DNA of 64,000 nucleotides from Caenorhabditis remanei (GCF_010183535.1 NC_071328.1:1488001-1552000), one strand, 5' to 3'; positions 32,465-45,349 are shown, counted from the first letter of the stretch. Notes: generated from the sequence alone by a model not told the origin. Numbers and translations are program-made.

Positions 32465-34174
32465 CACGTTTGGACATTTACTACTTTTACTATATTTTTT
32501 TAGACTTTTCAGAATTAGGACAGTCTTTAATCGTGGTGGGTACTGTAGCAGTTTTCGGGTCAAGTTTGAAAAAAAATTGACGTAGAAATGGATGAAAAAA
32601 GTTCCCCATCCATGAGAATTGTACAAAACAAAATTCTATATCTTTTGAGCCAGAAAACGCAAATTTTGGTCGAAAATTGACGTTTTTGCTACAAAAAGAA
32701 CAGATTTTCAGAAAAAGGAGATTCATGAATTTACCGGGCTCTTTTTATGGTTTGAACAAAAATCAGTGTTCTCAGTTGAAAATCGCAAATCTCTGGGGCG
32801 ACACCTGGTGGGTCCGGGGTTCGTTCTTTTTTTCTGGAGTCAAAACTTTATTTTTTTGCAACTCTAATTCTGGTAGTATTCAGTGCCTATGCGCCTTTAA
32901 AGTTCGCTGAGATATGCGCCTTTAAAGTTTGGCTGCGCGTGATTACTGTAGTTTTCGTGTCGGGACCCAAAAATTCAAAACTAGTCATGATTATACTCTT
33001 TCGAAGCGTCTTGACACGCTGATTCCAAAAATCTTATTTTCAAAGAATTCGGGGCAAAAACTAGTGAGTTATGACGATTGTAGTGAAAAATGATATTTTC
33101 GAAAAGTTTCAAAAATCTGTAACTTTTTGAATTTTTGGTATCTTTATGAATTTCTTGTGTCGTATGTAGTTAAGGTAGTAAAGTACTTGGGAAAAATAAA
33201 AATAAACTGTGACTGGAGCCCTTGGTGCGTTTTTAAAGCTGTTACTGGCGCGTGATTACTGTAGTTTTCGCGTCGGGACCCAAAAAATAAAAACTAGTCA
33301 TGATTAAACTCTTTCAAAGCGTCTTGACACACTGATTCCAAAAATCTTATTTTCGAAAAATTTGGGGTAAAAATAAGCGAGTTATGAAGATTTCACTGGA
33401 AACCAGTAATAACTCGAAATACTGATTTTCCTGGAAACAACTGAAAATATTATGAACCCCGCCGACAATTTCAGACGACCAAAATTATCCATATGATAAC
33501 TTAAAATGAAGCACATAACATTTTCTATCAGATGGTTGTTTTGGATTTTCGATTTAAGCTTTTTTTTAGGCCAAAAAAGTTAAAAACGTTAAAAAATTTT
33601 AAAAAACCATGCGCGGCACCTAATCAAAAGGTTCCAAGGGATGCGCCGCCGTTTTAATAGAAAGTGTCAATTAAGAAATCCGCAATTAAAATGTTTCGTT
33701 TCCAAGTACACATAATTAAAGGCTCTAATGGAGTAATTCAACTGTGAAATTATAAGAAACGCGGCTTCTTTTCTTTCAAGCAAACATTTCAAGGATGACG
33801 ACCTAAGTGGTAATTAAGTGGTAATTAAGTTTGTAATTAAGATTTCAATTAGCTATTATTTTCATTTATCACACAAAAGATTCGGTGGGGAAAAGAGAAT
33901 GGGATAGAGAGAGTTGAGAAGGTACAATTTCTGAATATTACTACTAGATAAGGGGCGGGACTTAGGTGATTAGCTGATTAGCAAAATAATTTAAAACCAT
34001 TATATATGAATTACAGGAAATTAAAAAATTATGCGTCGGCAAAAATATGAAAAAAATTATGAAAAAATTATGGAGAGAAGGAAAATTATGAAAAAAAGAA
34101 TCACAGGACCGTAGTGTTGTTGATTGTTAGAAAGGACGGTAGATCAAAAAAAAAATCAAATTATCGATTGATTC
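32465..34174. other. Convergent intergenic region between the phospholipase gene and hlh-2
   Basis: Holds two more R3 copies (32935-33200, 33245-33400), then A/T-rich DNA with several AATTAAG/GTAATTAAG repeats (33700-33850). The end near 34175 should contain the 3' UTR of hlh-2; I see no clear polyadenylation signal for it. No coding exon supported. Confidence 0.55.
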
Positions 34175-36645
34175 TTAAAACCGTGGGTGTCCAAATTGAG
34201 CGGCCGCCGCGTTCTCCTCAATCTTCTCCGCCTCAGTTTTTCGCTTCATTCCGACCATCGCTTTCGGGTTCATATTTCGTTGGCGGACCTGCAAAAAATG
34301 AAATGATATTGCATCTGCGCTCCATGGAGAAATGATCTACCTGCTCTTCCAACTGAGTAATCACCGCCACCGCGTTGTGCAAGATGCCAAGTTTCGTCTG
34401 ATTCCGTTCGGTATTCTGGTTGTGTTGTGTGCACATTCGGCCGAGCTCTTTGAACGCCGAATTGATGTCACGCACGCGGACTCTGAAAAAAAGTAAAAAT
34501 TAGTAAAAATTAAAAAAATCAAAAAGGTTTTTGCGGGGGGTAAAACTCGAACACTCGACCCCCCGGGTGACAGCCCACCCTTCTACCAGGTACGCCACAC
34601 CGGCACCAAGAAGAGAGGAAGGTGGAGTTCATAGCCATTCGACCGCTTTTCAGAGTTCGCGCGCGCGTCGACAACGAGTCAACGGCGCCCCCGAGTCAAA
34701 TTTTATGAGTTTTTCAGCCAAGTACATACCTCTCTCTAGCATTATTCTGCGACCGCCGATCCGTATCCTTCTCATCATTACTAACACTCTCGTTATCCGA
34801 CAGTCTCGACGACGACGAGTGACGTGTGAGTGCTCCAGTCGACGGCGGTGCTCCTTGTTGTCGACGACGACTTCCAGCACGGGATCCCGTTTTCTCGTTC
34901 CGGCCACCACTGCCACCGACTCCAGACGATGAGCTCGAACCGGTTGGCATACCGGGCATGCCGGCGTAGAGGGACGAGTCAAAGTGAGGACTCATGCCCG
35001 CCGCCTGGAATTGGTGTCCGTAGTCGGCAAGGTTCGCGTCACTTCCGAGACCGGTCTGGAAACAAAAAATTTCGGTTAAAAATTTGTTAAAAATGCTTGA
35101 AAATGGGTCTAAATCGGTTTTCACAAGGAGTGGCTGGCGTGCCTTTGACGCGTTTTCTTGACGCCCGAGGTGGCGAAACACCTCACACACTTCTACTCCC
35201 TTGCACACCTTCTCTCGGTGTGCACTCGTGGCTCACTGGTCTCAGGCGCCGCGCGCTACACAATAGGTCAGTGGTTCGATTTTTTTCGGCGGCCAAACTT
35301 TTTTTTTTCTTTTTTTCTTTCATTTCCCGACGCTCTCAATGACCCCCACTCAATTGCGCAATCAAAAACTTTGTTCCGACTTCAATTATGCAACTTATCC
35401 ATGCTTGTTTCCATGTTTACTGAAGGTCAACTAGTGCGGTCGGCGCGCATCTTCTTAAGGCGGCGTAGATCAAAAGGGTGGCGGATTATGCATGGAGGAC
35501 AAAGCACTCGAGATTAACTTGGGGGTGGTAAAATAAAAACATAAAAAGCGCCCCACACTCACCGGCTGTCCAGACGGTGTCTGGTAGAACGAGAGGTCCG
35601 TCGTCGTGGGGTCGGCGCCGAATGGATAGGCGGTGGGGATGGAGATGTAGGATCCGGATGCCTTCGACTGGTCGTATGTCGGGTACGCTTGCCACTGTCC
35701 GTACATGGAGGACATGGCGTCAAGTGGGGCGACGACTGGCGGTTGAGTTGGTGCTGGTGCTGGAGCCACGAGCTCTCCGGAGGTGTTCGCCGAAGACGTC
35801 TGGACAGAAGCTTTTAGCTCCAACACGTCGGTGGTTGTAGTCGTCGATGGTGTGGTTGGAGATGAGGTGACAGATGTAGACGTGAGGGGTTTCGTGGCAT
35901 CAGAAGTTTGGGGTGTTGGTGGGATGGTGGCGGTCGAGTCGGCTGGTGGTGGTTGAGCCGTGGGGAGGAAGACGGAGGCGTAGTCGACTTCGGAGGGGGG
36001 CATTGTTTGGTAGGCGTTGAGTTGGTATCCGTTAGCTGAATGTTTATGTTTTTTAAGTGGCTAAGTCTTAGTCCCTCGCCTCGATTGGGGAGGGGGATAA
36101 ACTTGATTTCTGTAAACAATTTTGCCTAAAATCGCTTAAAATCGACTCTAGAAAGCACAGAACTCCTTTAAAAAGAATGCAAAAAAAGTTTGATCCCAAA
36201 AAGTTTCGAACCCTTGACCCTCAGATCGCTGGTCCACCTCCTTAACCACTCGGCCACAGGGGAGTGAAATCGGCGCCGAGAAGGTGGTGGTGATAAGGAG
36301 AGAGGCGGCGCCGCCTTTTGGCCGAGTGGTTAAGGTAGACTGAGGGTCCGGGGATCGACTCCCGTTGAGTACTCCCACTTTTTTGTATTTGCTATAACTC
36401 ATTCCTATTCTGACAAATCTTGATGAAATTTTCAGGGTAGATAGAGAATTTGATAAGGAATATGGTCATGTCAAATTTGCTTCAAAATTTTTATGAAAAA
36501 TGTGTAAAAACTCACGATTCCAATATTCCATAGCACTCGAATTATACGGATAATCGTAGCCGGAGGGTAGCATCAATTGTGATTGAGCCAGGGCAGCGGT
36601 TGCGACAGTCGACGTGGATGTTGGGTGGCTGTTCGGGTCCGCCAT
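34175..36645 (-). CDS. hlh-2: E-protein / Daughterless-type bHLH transcription factor
   Basis: Five exons: 36645-36516, 36035-35563, 35055-34730, 34482-34341 and 34288-34175. All are in phase; 394 aa, close to C. elegans HLH-2 (399 aa from memory). The basic region and helix-loop-helix (NNARER, then [17 protein letters not shown], loop, then [20 protein letters not shown]) span about residues 303-357, followed by the E-protein signature [10 protein letters not shown]. The N-terminal 300 residues are Ser/Thr/Pro-rich, as expected of activation regions. HLH-2 is the class I partner that dimerises with tissue-specific bHLH proteins and binds E-boxes in the nucleus. The ATG lies 5 bases after a TTATTTCCAG site, suiting trans-splicing; in-frame ATG codons further upstream precede that site. 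Three of four introns carry tRNA-like insertions. Confidence 0.95.
34530..34622 (-). repeat. tRNA-like single module T10 in hlh-2 intron 3
   Basis: Minus-strand text has TGGCGTACCTGGTAGAAGG (box A-like), a GGGCTGTCACCC stem-loop resembling an anticodon arm and GTTCGAGTTTTACCCCC (box B-like), then runs into a T tract. The arms do not pair well enough for a working tRNA. Confidence 0.6.
35130..35310 (+). repeat. tRNA-like single module T11 in hlh-2 intron 2
   Basis: Box A-like GTGGCTCACTGGTCTCAGG, box B-like AGTGGTTCGATTTT, then a T-rich terminator. A second copy, including its flank (TGGCGTGCCTTTG..), lies at 40215-40400, so the mobile unit is larger than the tRNA-like part. Confidence 0.65.
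36175..36480. mobile_element. tRNA-like head-to-head composite T9 in hlh-2 intron 1
   Basis: The minus half (36200-36255) and plus half (36320-36365, GGCCGAGTGGTTAAGG) surround GGTGGTGATAAGGAGAG. The right outer arm (TGAAATTTTCAGGGTAGAT) matches T7 and T8. The left arm is missing and instead starts GAATGCAAAAAAAG, like T1-T4. Confidence 0.75.
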
Positions 36646-38403
36646 AGTTTCTGGAAATAATAAGTGGAATTGAGAAACTTCTAGAAAAGTGAAAAGTGAT
36701 ATACGCAAAATTTCCGAGGCAACGGAGAGTAAGGAGTAAGCGTGAGAAAGAGAGAGAGAGGTGCGACAGGTGAAAATGTGAAAATTGAGTTGGACAAAAT
36801 ATTATATAAAACGTGATTAGATTTCATTCCGCCCGTTATGCTCGTTTTGGGAGAAATTGAGAAAATCGATTCGGACACCCCCCGCCCGCGCGGGTAGATC
36901 ATTATCATTACGTCACAATAAAATTGGGCGGTCTACGCGAGAGTTCCCTTGGATAATGAAGATGTTGCGGTGTCCTAGATCTTATCATATATCGTGTAGA
37001 TCACAATCGACAGTAATAAAAACAATTTTTGGCGGTTTTAGGGTTATGACATACCGGAGGTCAAAATTTTTTCGAGAACAAAAAAAAATTTAAATCTAAA
37101 ATTTCAAGACTTCCCTGGCGCACCTAAGACGCGTACATAAATAGAGCAATTAGACGTTGAGGGGGTTATGGGAAAAGGGCTCTGGGAAAGCAGGCCCGCC
37201 AAAAACGGACGGTTCAAATTTTGGAGGGGAAAAATGAAACATTCAGGGAAAAATCGAGTTTAGAAAAGGCAAAAATGAACGGGTGTGCGGAATGTTGTAA
37301 AAATTAAAAATTCAGAAAAAGCTCGACATTTTAAATTTTAAAGTTAAAAACTAAACGCTACTGTACCCTTTAAGCCAGCCGCTCATGGTTACGTGAAAAT
37401 TTTTCGAAAAAAAACTTTGAAAACCGCCTCAAAACCCCCTAGAATCTCCAATTTTTGACTACAGTACCCCTAAGGTACATTACAGTACTCTAAGGTACAG
37501 TAACCCCAACCAAGCTACAGTACCCCATTATGCCAGCTTAAAAATTGAAAAAATTACGAAAAAAACTTCAAAATTTTAAGCGCCTCAAAAACCTTCCCTA
37601 CTGTACCCTAAGTATAGCCTAAGGTACAGTAACCCTCTGATTTTAAGTTTTAAGGTTTTAAACCAAAAGCCTTACAAAAAACCGTCCAAACCAAAAAGGC
37701 ATGAGATCCGTCCCCTTAGCGGCTATGTGGGTGGCTAAGAATGGTAAGGGGTGAATAGAGAGAGAGAGGCCGGTGGACCTCCTCCTCCGACGGACGCACA
37801 CACACACACATATATACACGAAATAAATGCTAAACAGTGAGTGCGTCCGTCGTCCGTCGTCCCTCATTGTCCCGCCGAGACAGTACGCCCTCCAGAAGAG
37901 ACGCAGACAACGGATCTCCCGTGGAGACACTGTATAAGGGAGACGCAGACAACAAGGTCACGCCCCCTCTATCCACCCAACAATCCACCCATTCTCCTTT
38001 TTTTGGGTGATGAGAGGAGGGGGGGAGGGGAGGATTGAATAGAATAGAAGAATAGAGGTCAGCTCTCTAGAGATCCCTAAGGGGGGGGGAGGGACCACCC
38101 GACTGCACATGGGCAGGTGGTCGGGGGCAAGAAAAAGTGAGTGACAAAAAAAAGTTGGTCGAAAAAACGCGGTTATGAGGGGAAATGAGTGTTCGAGCAG
38201 GTGGGGTGAGACTATGCAAAAAGTTCCCGCGCAAAAAAAACACAAAAATTTGAAAATCGTAGATCACACAATTTTTCAGTATTACGCGCCTCCTACCAAA
38301 ATCGTCTAAAGGTCAAAATTGGTTTCCCGCGCCAAAAAACACTGGTAGATCATAAAATTTTTGATTTTACGCGCCTAGGAGGTCCCCCTTGCCACCTACA
38401 CCT
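36646..38403. promoter_or_regulatory. hlh-2 5' flank with E-box motifs
   Basis: CAGGTG E-boxes occur at 36767-36772, 38114-38119 and 38198-38203, with CACATG at 38106-38111, and a GA-rich stretch (36740-36760) lies near the likely start. The part at 37370-37640 is a repeat built on CTAAGGTACAGTAACC. Whether HLH-2 dimers bind here is inference; such short motifs arise often by chance. Confidence 0.35.
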
Positions 38404-38490
38404 TAGCGATGGCCGAGTGGTCTAAAGCGCCGCGCCACACACGGAGTACCGGGGGTTCGAATCTTTACCCTCTTTTTTACGGGCGGAACC
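38404..38490 (+). repeat. tRNA-like single module T13
   Basis: GGCCGAGTGGTCTAAAGCG (box A, Ser/Leu type) and GGGGGTTCGAATC (box B), followed by CTCTTTTTT. The T-stem and acceptor stem do not pair, so it is tRNA-derived, not a working tRNA gene. Confidence 0.6.
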
Positions 38491-39114
38491 TTTTTTTCCT
38501 TTTTGTATCTTTTTTTCAGTCTTGTCGCGGGTATGTCCGGCACGATTTGAACCAAAATTTGATTTTTCTGAATAAATTTTTTTTTTTGAAAAAGTCTAGT
38601 GGCCCGATTTTTGAAACCCCTGGAGACCCCTTTGAAGACGGGCAGGTGAAAATGAGACTCACACCCATCCGACATAGACCATAGAGGTCTCTGTTACGTA
38701 ATCAAAGGATTGTTGGCCATGGGATACTGTCGGACCCGCTTTATTGCCAGTCATTATGGTCCCGGTACACACAAAGCGGTGTCTTATGGACCTTCCTGGC
38801 TTATGGACCTTTCTGGCTTAATACAGGAAAAGAGATGGAGCAATTAAAAAGGGATTTGTAGGTTAAGCGTAGGTCAAAAGGCGGCAACATGAAATTTAAA
38901 TTTTTGAGGCAGTCTATCCCTAAGGTACGTAATTTGAAAAGCTTTAATAAGGGGTTGTGAGTTACGCTGAGGCTTGAAAAAGCTTTTTGTACAATTCTCA
39001 AAGTTTAACTAAGACAAAGTCAAAGTAAGACTAGATCCCTAGGTCTGGTTAATTTATTTTTTTTCTGGAATACACCAAAACCTCATCACGATACTTCGAC
39101 AGTTTTTCAACTTG

Positions 39115-39520
39115 TTACTTTTTAAAGAGATCAAATCCAAAACTGCATTTTTGCAGTTCACAATTTTTTGGTAGCTCCGCCCACTTTTGAGATATGTGCC
39201 TTTAAAGATAGAATCAGAGAAAAAGCGCCAGTAAAAATCGGTCAACTTTAACATGTTCCCTTGCTGCCACATTATGTCCCAAATGTCCCAAATTTATACT
39301 TTTTTTGTAAAACAAGTCTTGATCTACATTTTTGCAGTTGACAACTTTTTGATAGCTCCGCCCACTTTTGAGATATGCGCCTTTAAACATTGCCTGCTCC
39401 TTCTATGTGAACACTCAAAGAAGGCTATCTTCAAAGGCGCATATCTCAAAAGTGGGCGAAGCTATCAAAAAGTGGTCAACTACAAAAATATAGATCTAGA
39501 CTTTCTCTATAACATACCAA
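39115..39520. repeat. R1 palindromic repeat cluster
   Basis: Two plus halves (39135-39200 and 39315-39390, ending GAGATATGCGCCTTTAAA) face one complement (39425-39495, AAAGGCGCATATCTCAAAAG), making a hairpin with a loop of under 40 bases. Confidence 0.75.
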
Positions 39521-40214
39521 AAATTTGGTAACTTGTCTCAAAAACTGGCAGCAAAACCACAAACTTAAAGTTGGTCAATTTTTGAAAAAATAAAAAATAA
39601 ATTTTCAAGAAAACATTTTGGGACTACCTCAAAATTTTAAAGTTTTGAGATGATTTTTGAGGTTCTTTTCCTTAAAATACTTTGACGTGTCTAGAAAATT
39701 GAGGTTTCCTCAAAATCGTAAAATCGTAATAAATACCAAAAAGGCGAATGACTAGACAAAACAAGGCAAATTTTCTCAAAAAAATTTTTCACCTGCTAAC
39801 TTTATACACCATGTCTAACCTAACAAGCCACACCACTTCAATCCACCACAAAAAAAACGAGCACAATCATTCCACATCATCAAATCCCTCCCCCACCCCC
39901 CTCACCAAAAAACCGGGTCACACAGATATTTGCTCTGCGTCTCTCTAGTCACCATACTATTTCTCTCTCCTAGTACCTCCCCCACCCTAAGAACCCCTTA
40001 AACAGGGCAATTGTCAGTACAATTGGTGTCGCAGCATGATGTGCGTGTGTGTGTTGTATCCTCATCGGAATTAGGCGATTAGCATAAGAGTTAGCCCCTG
40101 GTGATGATGAGGTGATGACAGGGCTACTTAGCACCCACGGGCGGCGCGAAAATTGGATTAAAATTGGATGAAAATTGACGAAATTCTACAAGATTTGGAT
40201 CAAAAACTGATTAT

Positions 40215-40400
40215 CTGGCGTGCCTTTGGCGCGATCTCACGACCCCCTCACGGTGGCGAAACCCCTCACACACTTCTACGCCCTCGCCACCTCCAGCTTG
40301 GTGTGCACTCATGGCGCACTGGTCTCAGGCGCTGCGCGCTACGCAAAAGGTCAGGGGTTCGATTTTGCGTGGGGACTGTTTCTCTTTTTTTCTTTTTTCT
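40215..40400 (+). repeat. tRNA-like single module T12, second copy of T11
   Basis: TGGCGCACTGGTCTCAGGCG and CAGGGGTTCGATTTT with the same flanking text as 35130-35310 (GGTGGCGAAACCCCTCACAC and CACTTCTACGCCCTCG). Confidence 0.65.
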
Positions 40401-42029
40401 TTTCTTCAAAATTGCATAATTCGAGCGTCTAACACACTTACCACCCATTTATTTGCCCAAGGTCTCTCCCCTCCACGATTACCTGATACCGTACTTGACT
40501 TGATACGTAGTCAAATAAGCGGCACTCTAATTTCAAACCTAGAGAATTGTTGGGAGAAGAATTAAACCCAAAAAAAAATAGTCTTTACTTTTCCCGCCCC
40601 AAGGACAATGAACCGGTCGGGACAGATGGGGCGAATAGGACACCCCACGGTAGCCACCCCCGTGGATGATTTACGACGTGTTGCCATCCCCCCTCACCGC
40701 CAGCGAAAGCATTTTATACATATATATCCGAAAGTTTATGAGCCCTAGAATTTTCGATGATTCCCCCCTTCTTTTATTCTTCTTTTTTCTTTGGTTATCC
40801 CTCCAGTTTCCCGCCAGAAGAGTTTTATGACGGATTGGGTGTGATGGGGGATGGGAAAAGTCGTAAGCGAGGAGTTCTCTACAGAAAAGTTGCTCCGAAA
40901 GCTTAAAATGTGCAAGAATGGGGTAGAAAATGTTTTAAGCAAAAATTAGTTTTCCAAAAAAGTAAAAATTCCTTGATTTTGAAAGTTAGCCACAACTATC
41001 TCTTAGGTCCTATCAATTCAAAATTTTTATACTTTGTAGATCAAATCTCCATCTCCATTTTTGTAGTTGACACCTTTTATAGAGGACTCCAGGGTGATAA
41101 GGTAATTAACGTTCTACCGTGAAGCGAAAGTTACCTCTTACCGCCGCCCGTATCTCCAAAGGAAGCGCGCACACAAAAAAGTGGTCAACTACAAAAATAA
41201 AGATCTAGACTTGCTCTATAACATACTAAAAATTTGGTAACTTGTCTTGAAAACTGACACCGTACCACAAACTCAAAGTTGGTAGATTTTTGAAAAAATT
41301 CGAAAAAAAAATTTATGCAAAAATCTCAAAATTTTGAGAAATGGTGGTGCACATTCATCAAAAAAACTAAATTTTAGACATCGGTACAAACAGACACCCA
41401 CACCTACTTCACACTCGGGTGCTAATCCCTCACGTCATCAGGATCTAGGCAAATAAAACGGGCCAAAAATTTAGTGACCGAAAAAACCAAAAAATTCGAA
41501 AAAAATAATCAAGAAAACTGTCTGAAAAAATGAGTTTTTCGGAGGCAAAAATCTTGAACTTGTATGGAAACTGATGGTCCAGTTTTTCAATACAAAATTA
41601 GAAAAAATTCAAGAAAAATCGAAAAATGACTACTTTTGTTACTTAGTTTTTGAAAATTTCACGAGAAGTTACAAAACTTTTCCGAACGGTTTTTTAAGCT
41701 TCCAACTTTTGACACCTACTTAATCCCTCCCCCACTTCCTAATGCCCCTAACCCAACAATTATGATTAAATTATATCGATGCCTGTATATTTACAGAAGC
41801 CTCCCCCCTCATCCCTCCTTCATACAAATACTAAGACATAATCGAGTAGTGGCATGATTGATGGAATGTCAACAAGTGACAGTAGTCCCCTTACAATTTG
41901 GAGGGAAAGTGACTAATGATGGGAAAATGTAGATTAGGTGCCAGTTTTGGTAAGGGTATCACTTAACTTTAAAACCCCGTTGCCGGTGAAATCGGGACTC
42001 CAATCAACAAAAAGTTATATCAGTTGCGT

Positions 42030-42400
42030 AGATCAAGTCTAGGCATTCATTTTTGTAGTTGAAAACTTTTTGATAGCTCCGGCCACTTTTGAGATATGCG
42101 CCTTTAAAGAAATGCTACCGTAGGAGCGTGCTCGCCGAGAGGGGGCGACGCAGAGATATATTTAAAGACGCATATCTCAAAAGCCTTAAAATCTATCAGA
42201 AATTTGTCAACTACAAAAATATAGCTCTTGGCTTTTTCTACAAGAAAAATAAAAATTTGGGACATAAAGTGACACCAAGGGGACATGTCAAAGATCACCA
42301 ATTTTCACTGGCACTCCTTCTCATATGCTATATTTAAAGACGAATATCTCAAAAGTGGGCGGAGCAATCAAAAAGTTGTCAATTACAAAATTAAAGATCT
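42030..42400. repeat. R1 palindromic repeat cluster
   Basis: Plus half 42045-42110 and complements at 42155-42230 and 42330-42390. The loop of the first hairpin carries GGGCGACGCAGAGA, a motif also found in other R1 loops. Confidence 0.75.
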
Positions 42401-42849
42401 AGATTTATTTTACAAAACTCACTTTAAATTCTAAAAATCCGTATAAAATTGAAGCCGTGACTCAATCTCAAAGTTGGCCAATTTTCAAGTTTGACAGTAC
42501 CCCCAGGATCTGAATCACCGTAAAACAAAACGTTAGCCTTTCCTTACATGACCTTTATTCAATATTTCGTGTACGTGTGTCTGCGTGACGCAACCAATTC
42601 ATGGGTAAGACAACGGGAAATTACGTAATCCCGCCTATAGAAATTTTTGGAGGATAAATGGAAAAAAGGAAAAAAAGGAACGGCGGAAGGATAAACAAAA
42701 GATCTAATTGTGAGAAGAAGGAGAACTTAAGTACAGTAAGGAAGGTGACCGCCATGTTAACTAAGCATGCTCGCTACTGTAGAACTTACGATGACGGTGA
42801 TTACAGTAACCTAGTCACGAACTAGGGAAGGTCATAAAGTTAGTTTGGA

Positions 42850-43400
42850 GTTATGGAACGTGACCTGTATCATTGAAAAGCTGAGAAAGCGCTGATTCAA
42901 AATACATATTCAGTTTTTACACTCGATGCCTGGTATTCGAGAAAAAAGGGGTCAAAGTTTGGGAAATTACAGAATTATTAACTTTTTAAGCCTAAGGCTT
43001 GAGGCCTAAGGCTCCAAGTGCCTTAAAACGTAGTTTATATTAAGAACAAATTCAAGACCTTCAAAAGCATATTAATATCTTCAGATTTAGTTGAGTTTTC
43101 AGAGAGTTAGAAGGATTTGTATTGAAAAAATTAGACTTTTGAGCCTACGGTTGCACCAAAAACACAACTTCTGTGTCTACATGTCTGTCGGTGTGTCCGA
43201 ATGTCTGAATGTTCAAAAATCCAAAATTTGGATATTAAACAATTGCCGGAGAGTTATTAAATACAAAGATTTGAAAATTGCACAAAATTTTCTCTTTTGA
43301 TTTTGTTTTTCTCGAATACCAGGCCTCAAGGGCAAAAACAGAACCTATAATTGAAATCAGCGTGATTACAGCTTTCCAATGGCATATTCCCTAATAAGCT
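42850..43400. repeat. Inverted repeat with TGGTATTCGAGAAAAA arms
   Basis: The block ATTGAAAAGCTGAGAAAGCG..CTGGTATTCGAG (42870-42945) is inverted at 43308-43390. Relatives are at 50940-51030 with an inverted piece at 51075-51130, and a half copy at 11470-11505. Confidence 0.7.
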
Positions 43401-43897
43401 ACAGTAGGACTATGTCAGCTACAGTATACCTGTTAAGATCCCAAAAAAATCCCCTGAAAGTGAGAAAATTTAGAAGAAGAGAAGTAGACGATGCGATGGA
43501 GTAGAGAGGGGAGAAGGCTCTTCCGATATTCGGACGGGGTGCGCAGCTGGACAAACTAAAGGGGGAAAGAGGGACTATTGGATATATATATTATGTTGTA
43601 GAAAAAGAAAATCGTCATTTCGGATTGGGAGAGAGAGGGAGATGGAGAATGTGTTCGGTGATGGGATGAGGAGGAGCATAAGACGAGGAACATGTACTTC
43701 AATTGGGATATAAAAACATATAGTGTCAAATGATGGGTTTTTTGAAAAAAAAAAAGGGGGGGGGGTGGTTACGGTAGTTTAGAAAGAACAACTTTAGATT
43801 GGGAAAAGATTTGAAAAATTGTGTTTTTTTTCTTCAATTTTTTTCAGTAATAGTTGGTCTCCCACACCGTGGAAAAGAACTGCTATCAATTTGTACT

Positions 43898-44390
43898 GAA
43901 ACTCAGTATTTTCAGGTTTTTAGACGGCTCAATAAACATGAAAATCTTATGAGCCAGAACAGAGATGAGAGGAAGAGTTGGCGGAAGAAATCCTTAAATT
44001 GGCGGAGCAGCTTTTCTTTAGGACGGTAGCAAAAAGTGTACAATAGATGCAATTTGCAGCATAAATTTGTCTATCGATTGGAAAAAACAGGACCCAAAAA
44101 TTTTTTAAACTAAACGAGTTAGAGTCAGTTTAAGTCTGTATTCCGCCTTCCGCCCTGAGGCCATTTGACGGAAGGCGGAATACAGACTTAAACTGACTCT
44201 AACTCGTTTAGTTTTTAATATTTTAATGTCCTGTTTTTTCCAATCGATAGACAAATTTATGCTGCAAATTTCATCTATTGAACACTTTTTGCTACCGGCC
44301 TAAAGAAAAGGTACTCCGCCAATTTAAGGATTTCTTCCGCCAACTTTTCCGCTCATCTCAGAGCCAGAAAACGTGAACTTTGGTGAGAAA
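43898..44390. repeat. Long near-perfect hairpin (arms about 230 bp)
   Basis: Centre near 44160. The left arm text AACTAAACGAGTTAGAGTCA is mirrored by TGACTCTAACTCGTTTAGTT. The arms continue outward through the CAATCGATAGACAAATTTAT block and AATTTAAGGATTTCTTCCGC. The innermost part is TTCCGCCTTCCGCC and its complement. No ORF. Confidence 0.85.
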
Positions 44391-45349
44391 TTGACGATTT
44401 TGATATTGAAAAAACAGATTTTTGGAAAACTATGATTTTCAGCTATTTCAGCCAGTTTTCCAAAAATGTAACAGTTTCAGAGCGTCCTCGAGTACATTTC
44501 CTGCAAGTTTTGTTCGAAAATGTGTTCTGCCAAAAAAGTTATATTCACTTCTCCGAAAACCGGGTTTTCTGTTGTCGTGACCGACTAAAATTCACTTTAT
44601 TTTTGGGTTCATAAGATAAAAAGTTTAATTTTACACAATTCTGATGGACGGGACTTTTTTCATCCATTACGATGTCTGAAAACCTGAAAATACTGCATTG
44701 TCAAAACATTTATGGATGCGATAAACTAACAATAGTACCCAAAAGTTTGGATATTTGAACATCTTTTTTTTCCTCAAGATGAACTCAAAATCGCGAGAAA
44801 ACTTGTAGGTTGTAACATCTAGACACATGCAGACTTTTACACTTTCAAAAATGTTCAAATCGATGTCCTCATATTTGTCAAACGATCCACACACAAACAC
44901 CCACACAAAATAATTTTGAGTCGTTTCGATGGAGTCCGGGATTTTACAAAAAAAGGCATCATCCAGAGGAAACGTGTGGATTTACGGGGGTAAATCTACA
45001 CTTAGCTAGCTAGAATGTTGGTCGTCAAGCGTTGCCTAATCTTATCATAGCACAACTTGAAAACGTAAAACTGAGAATTTGATTATGGTGCCGAACTAGT
45101 ACTAATTTTACGTCAGAGATCAAGGGAATTAAATGTTAGATAAGAATGTCAAGGAGGGGTCTCCTCAAGCTGAAAAAGTGAGAATTTTATATCAAAACAT
45201 CTTAAAATTGGTCCCAAAACTGTAATTTTGGCGTTTTCCAACAAATTTTCGTTTGGAAATTAAGACATTGATATTAAAAACAAGTCAATGTAACAGAATC
45301 TGTTCAAATCCAAAGCTTTCAAAATTAAATTTAATTTGTACACCAAAAA

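Noticed and set aside
34714..35208. Longer start for hlh-2 exon 3 with an upstream Met
   Set aside because: The extension reads into the intron; the TTTCCAG acceptor at 35056 joins exon 2 in phase and keeps E-protein spacing.
36148..36402. 84-aa minus ORF in hlh-2 intron 1
   Set aside because: It is the tRNA-like composite T9 read through; the peptide has no family and appears in related elements in shifted frames.
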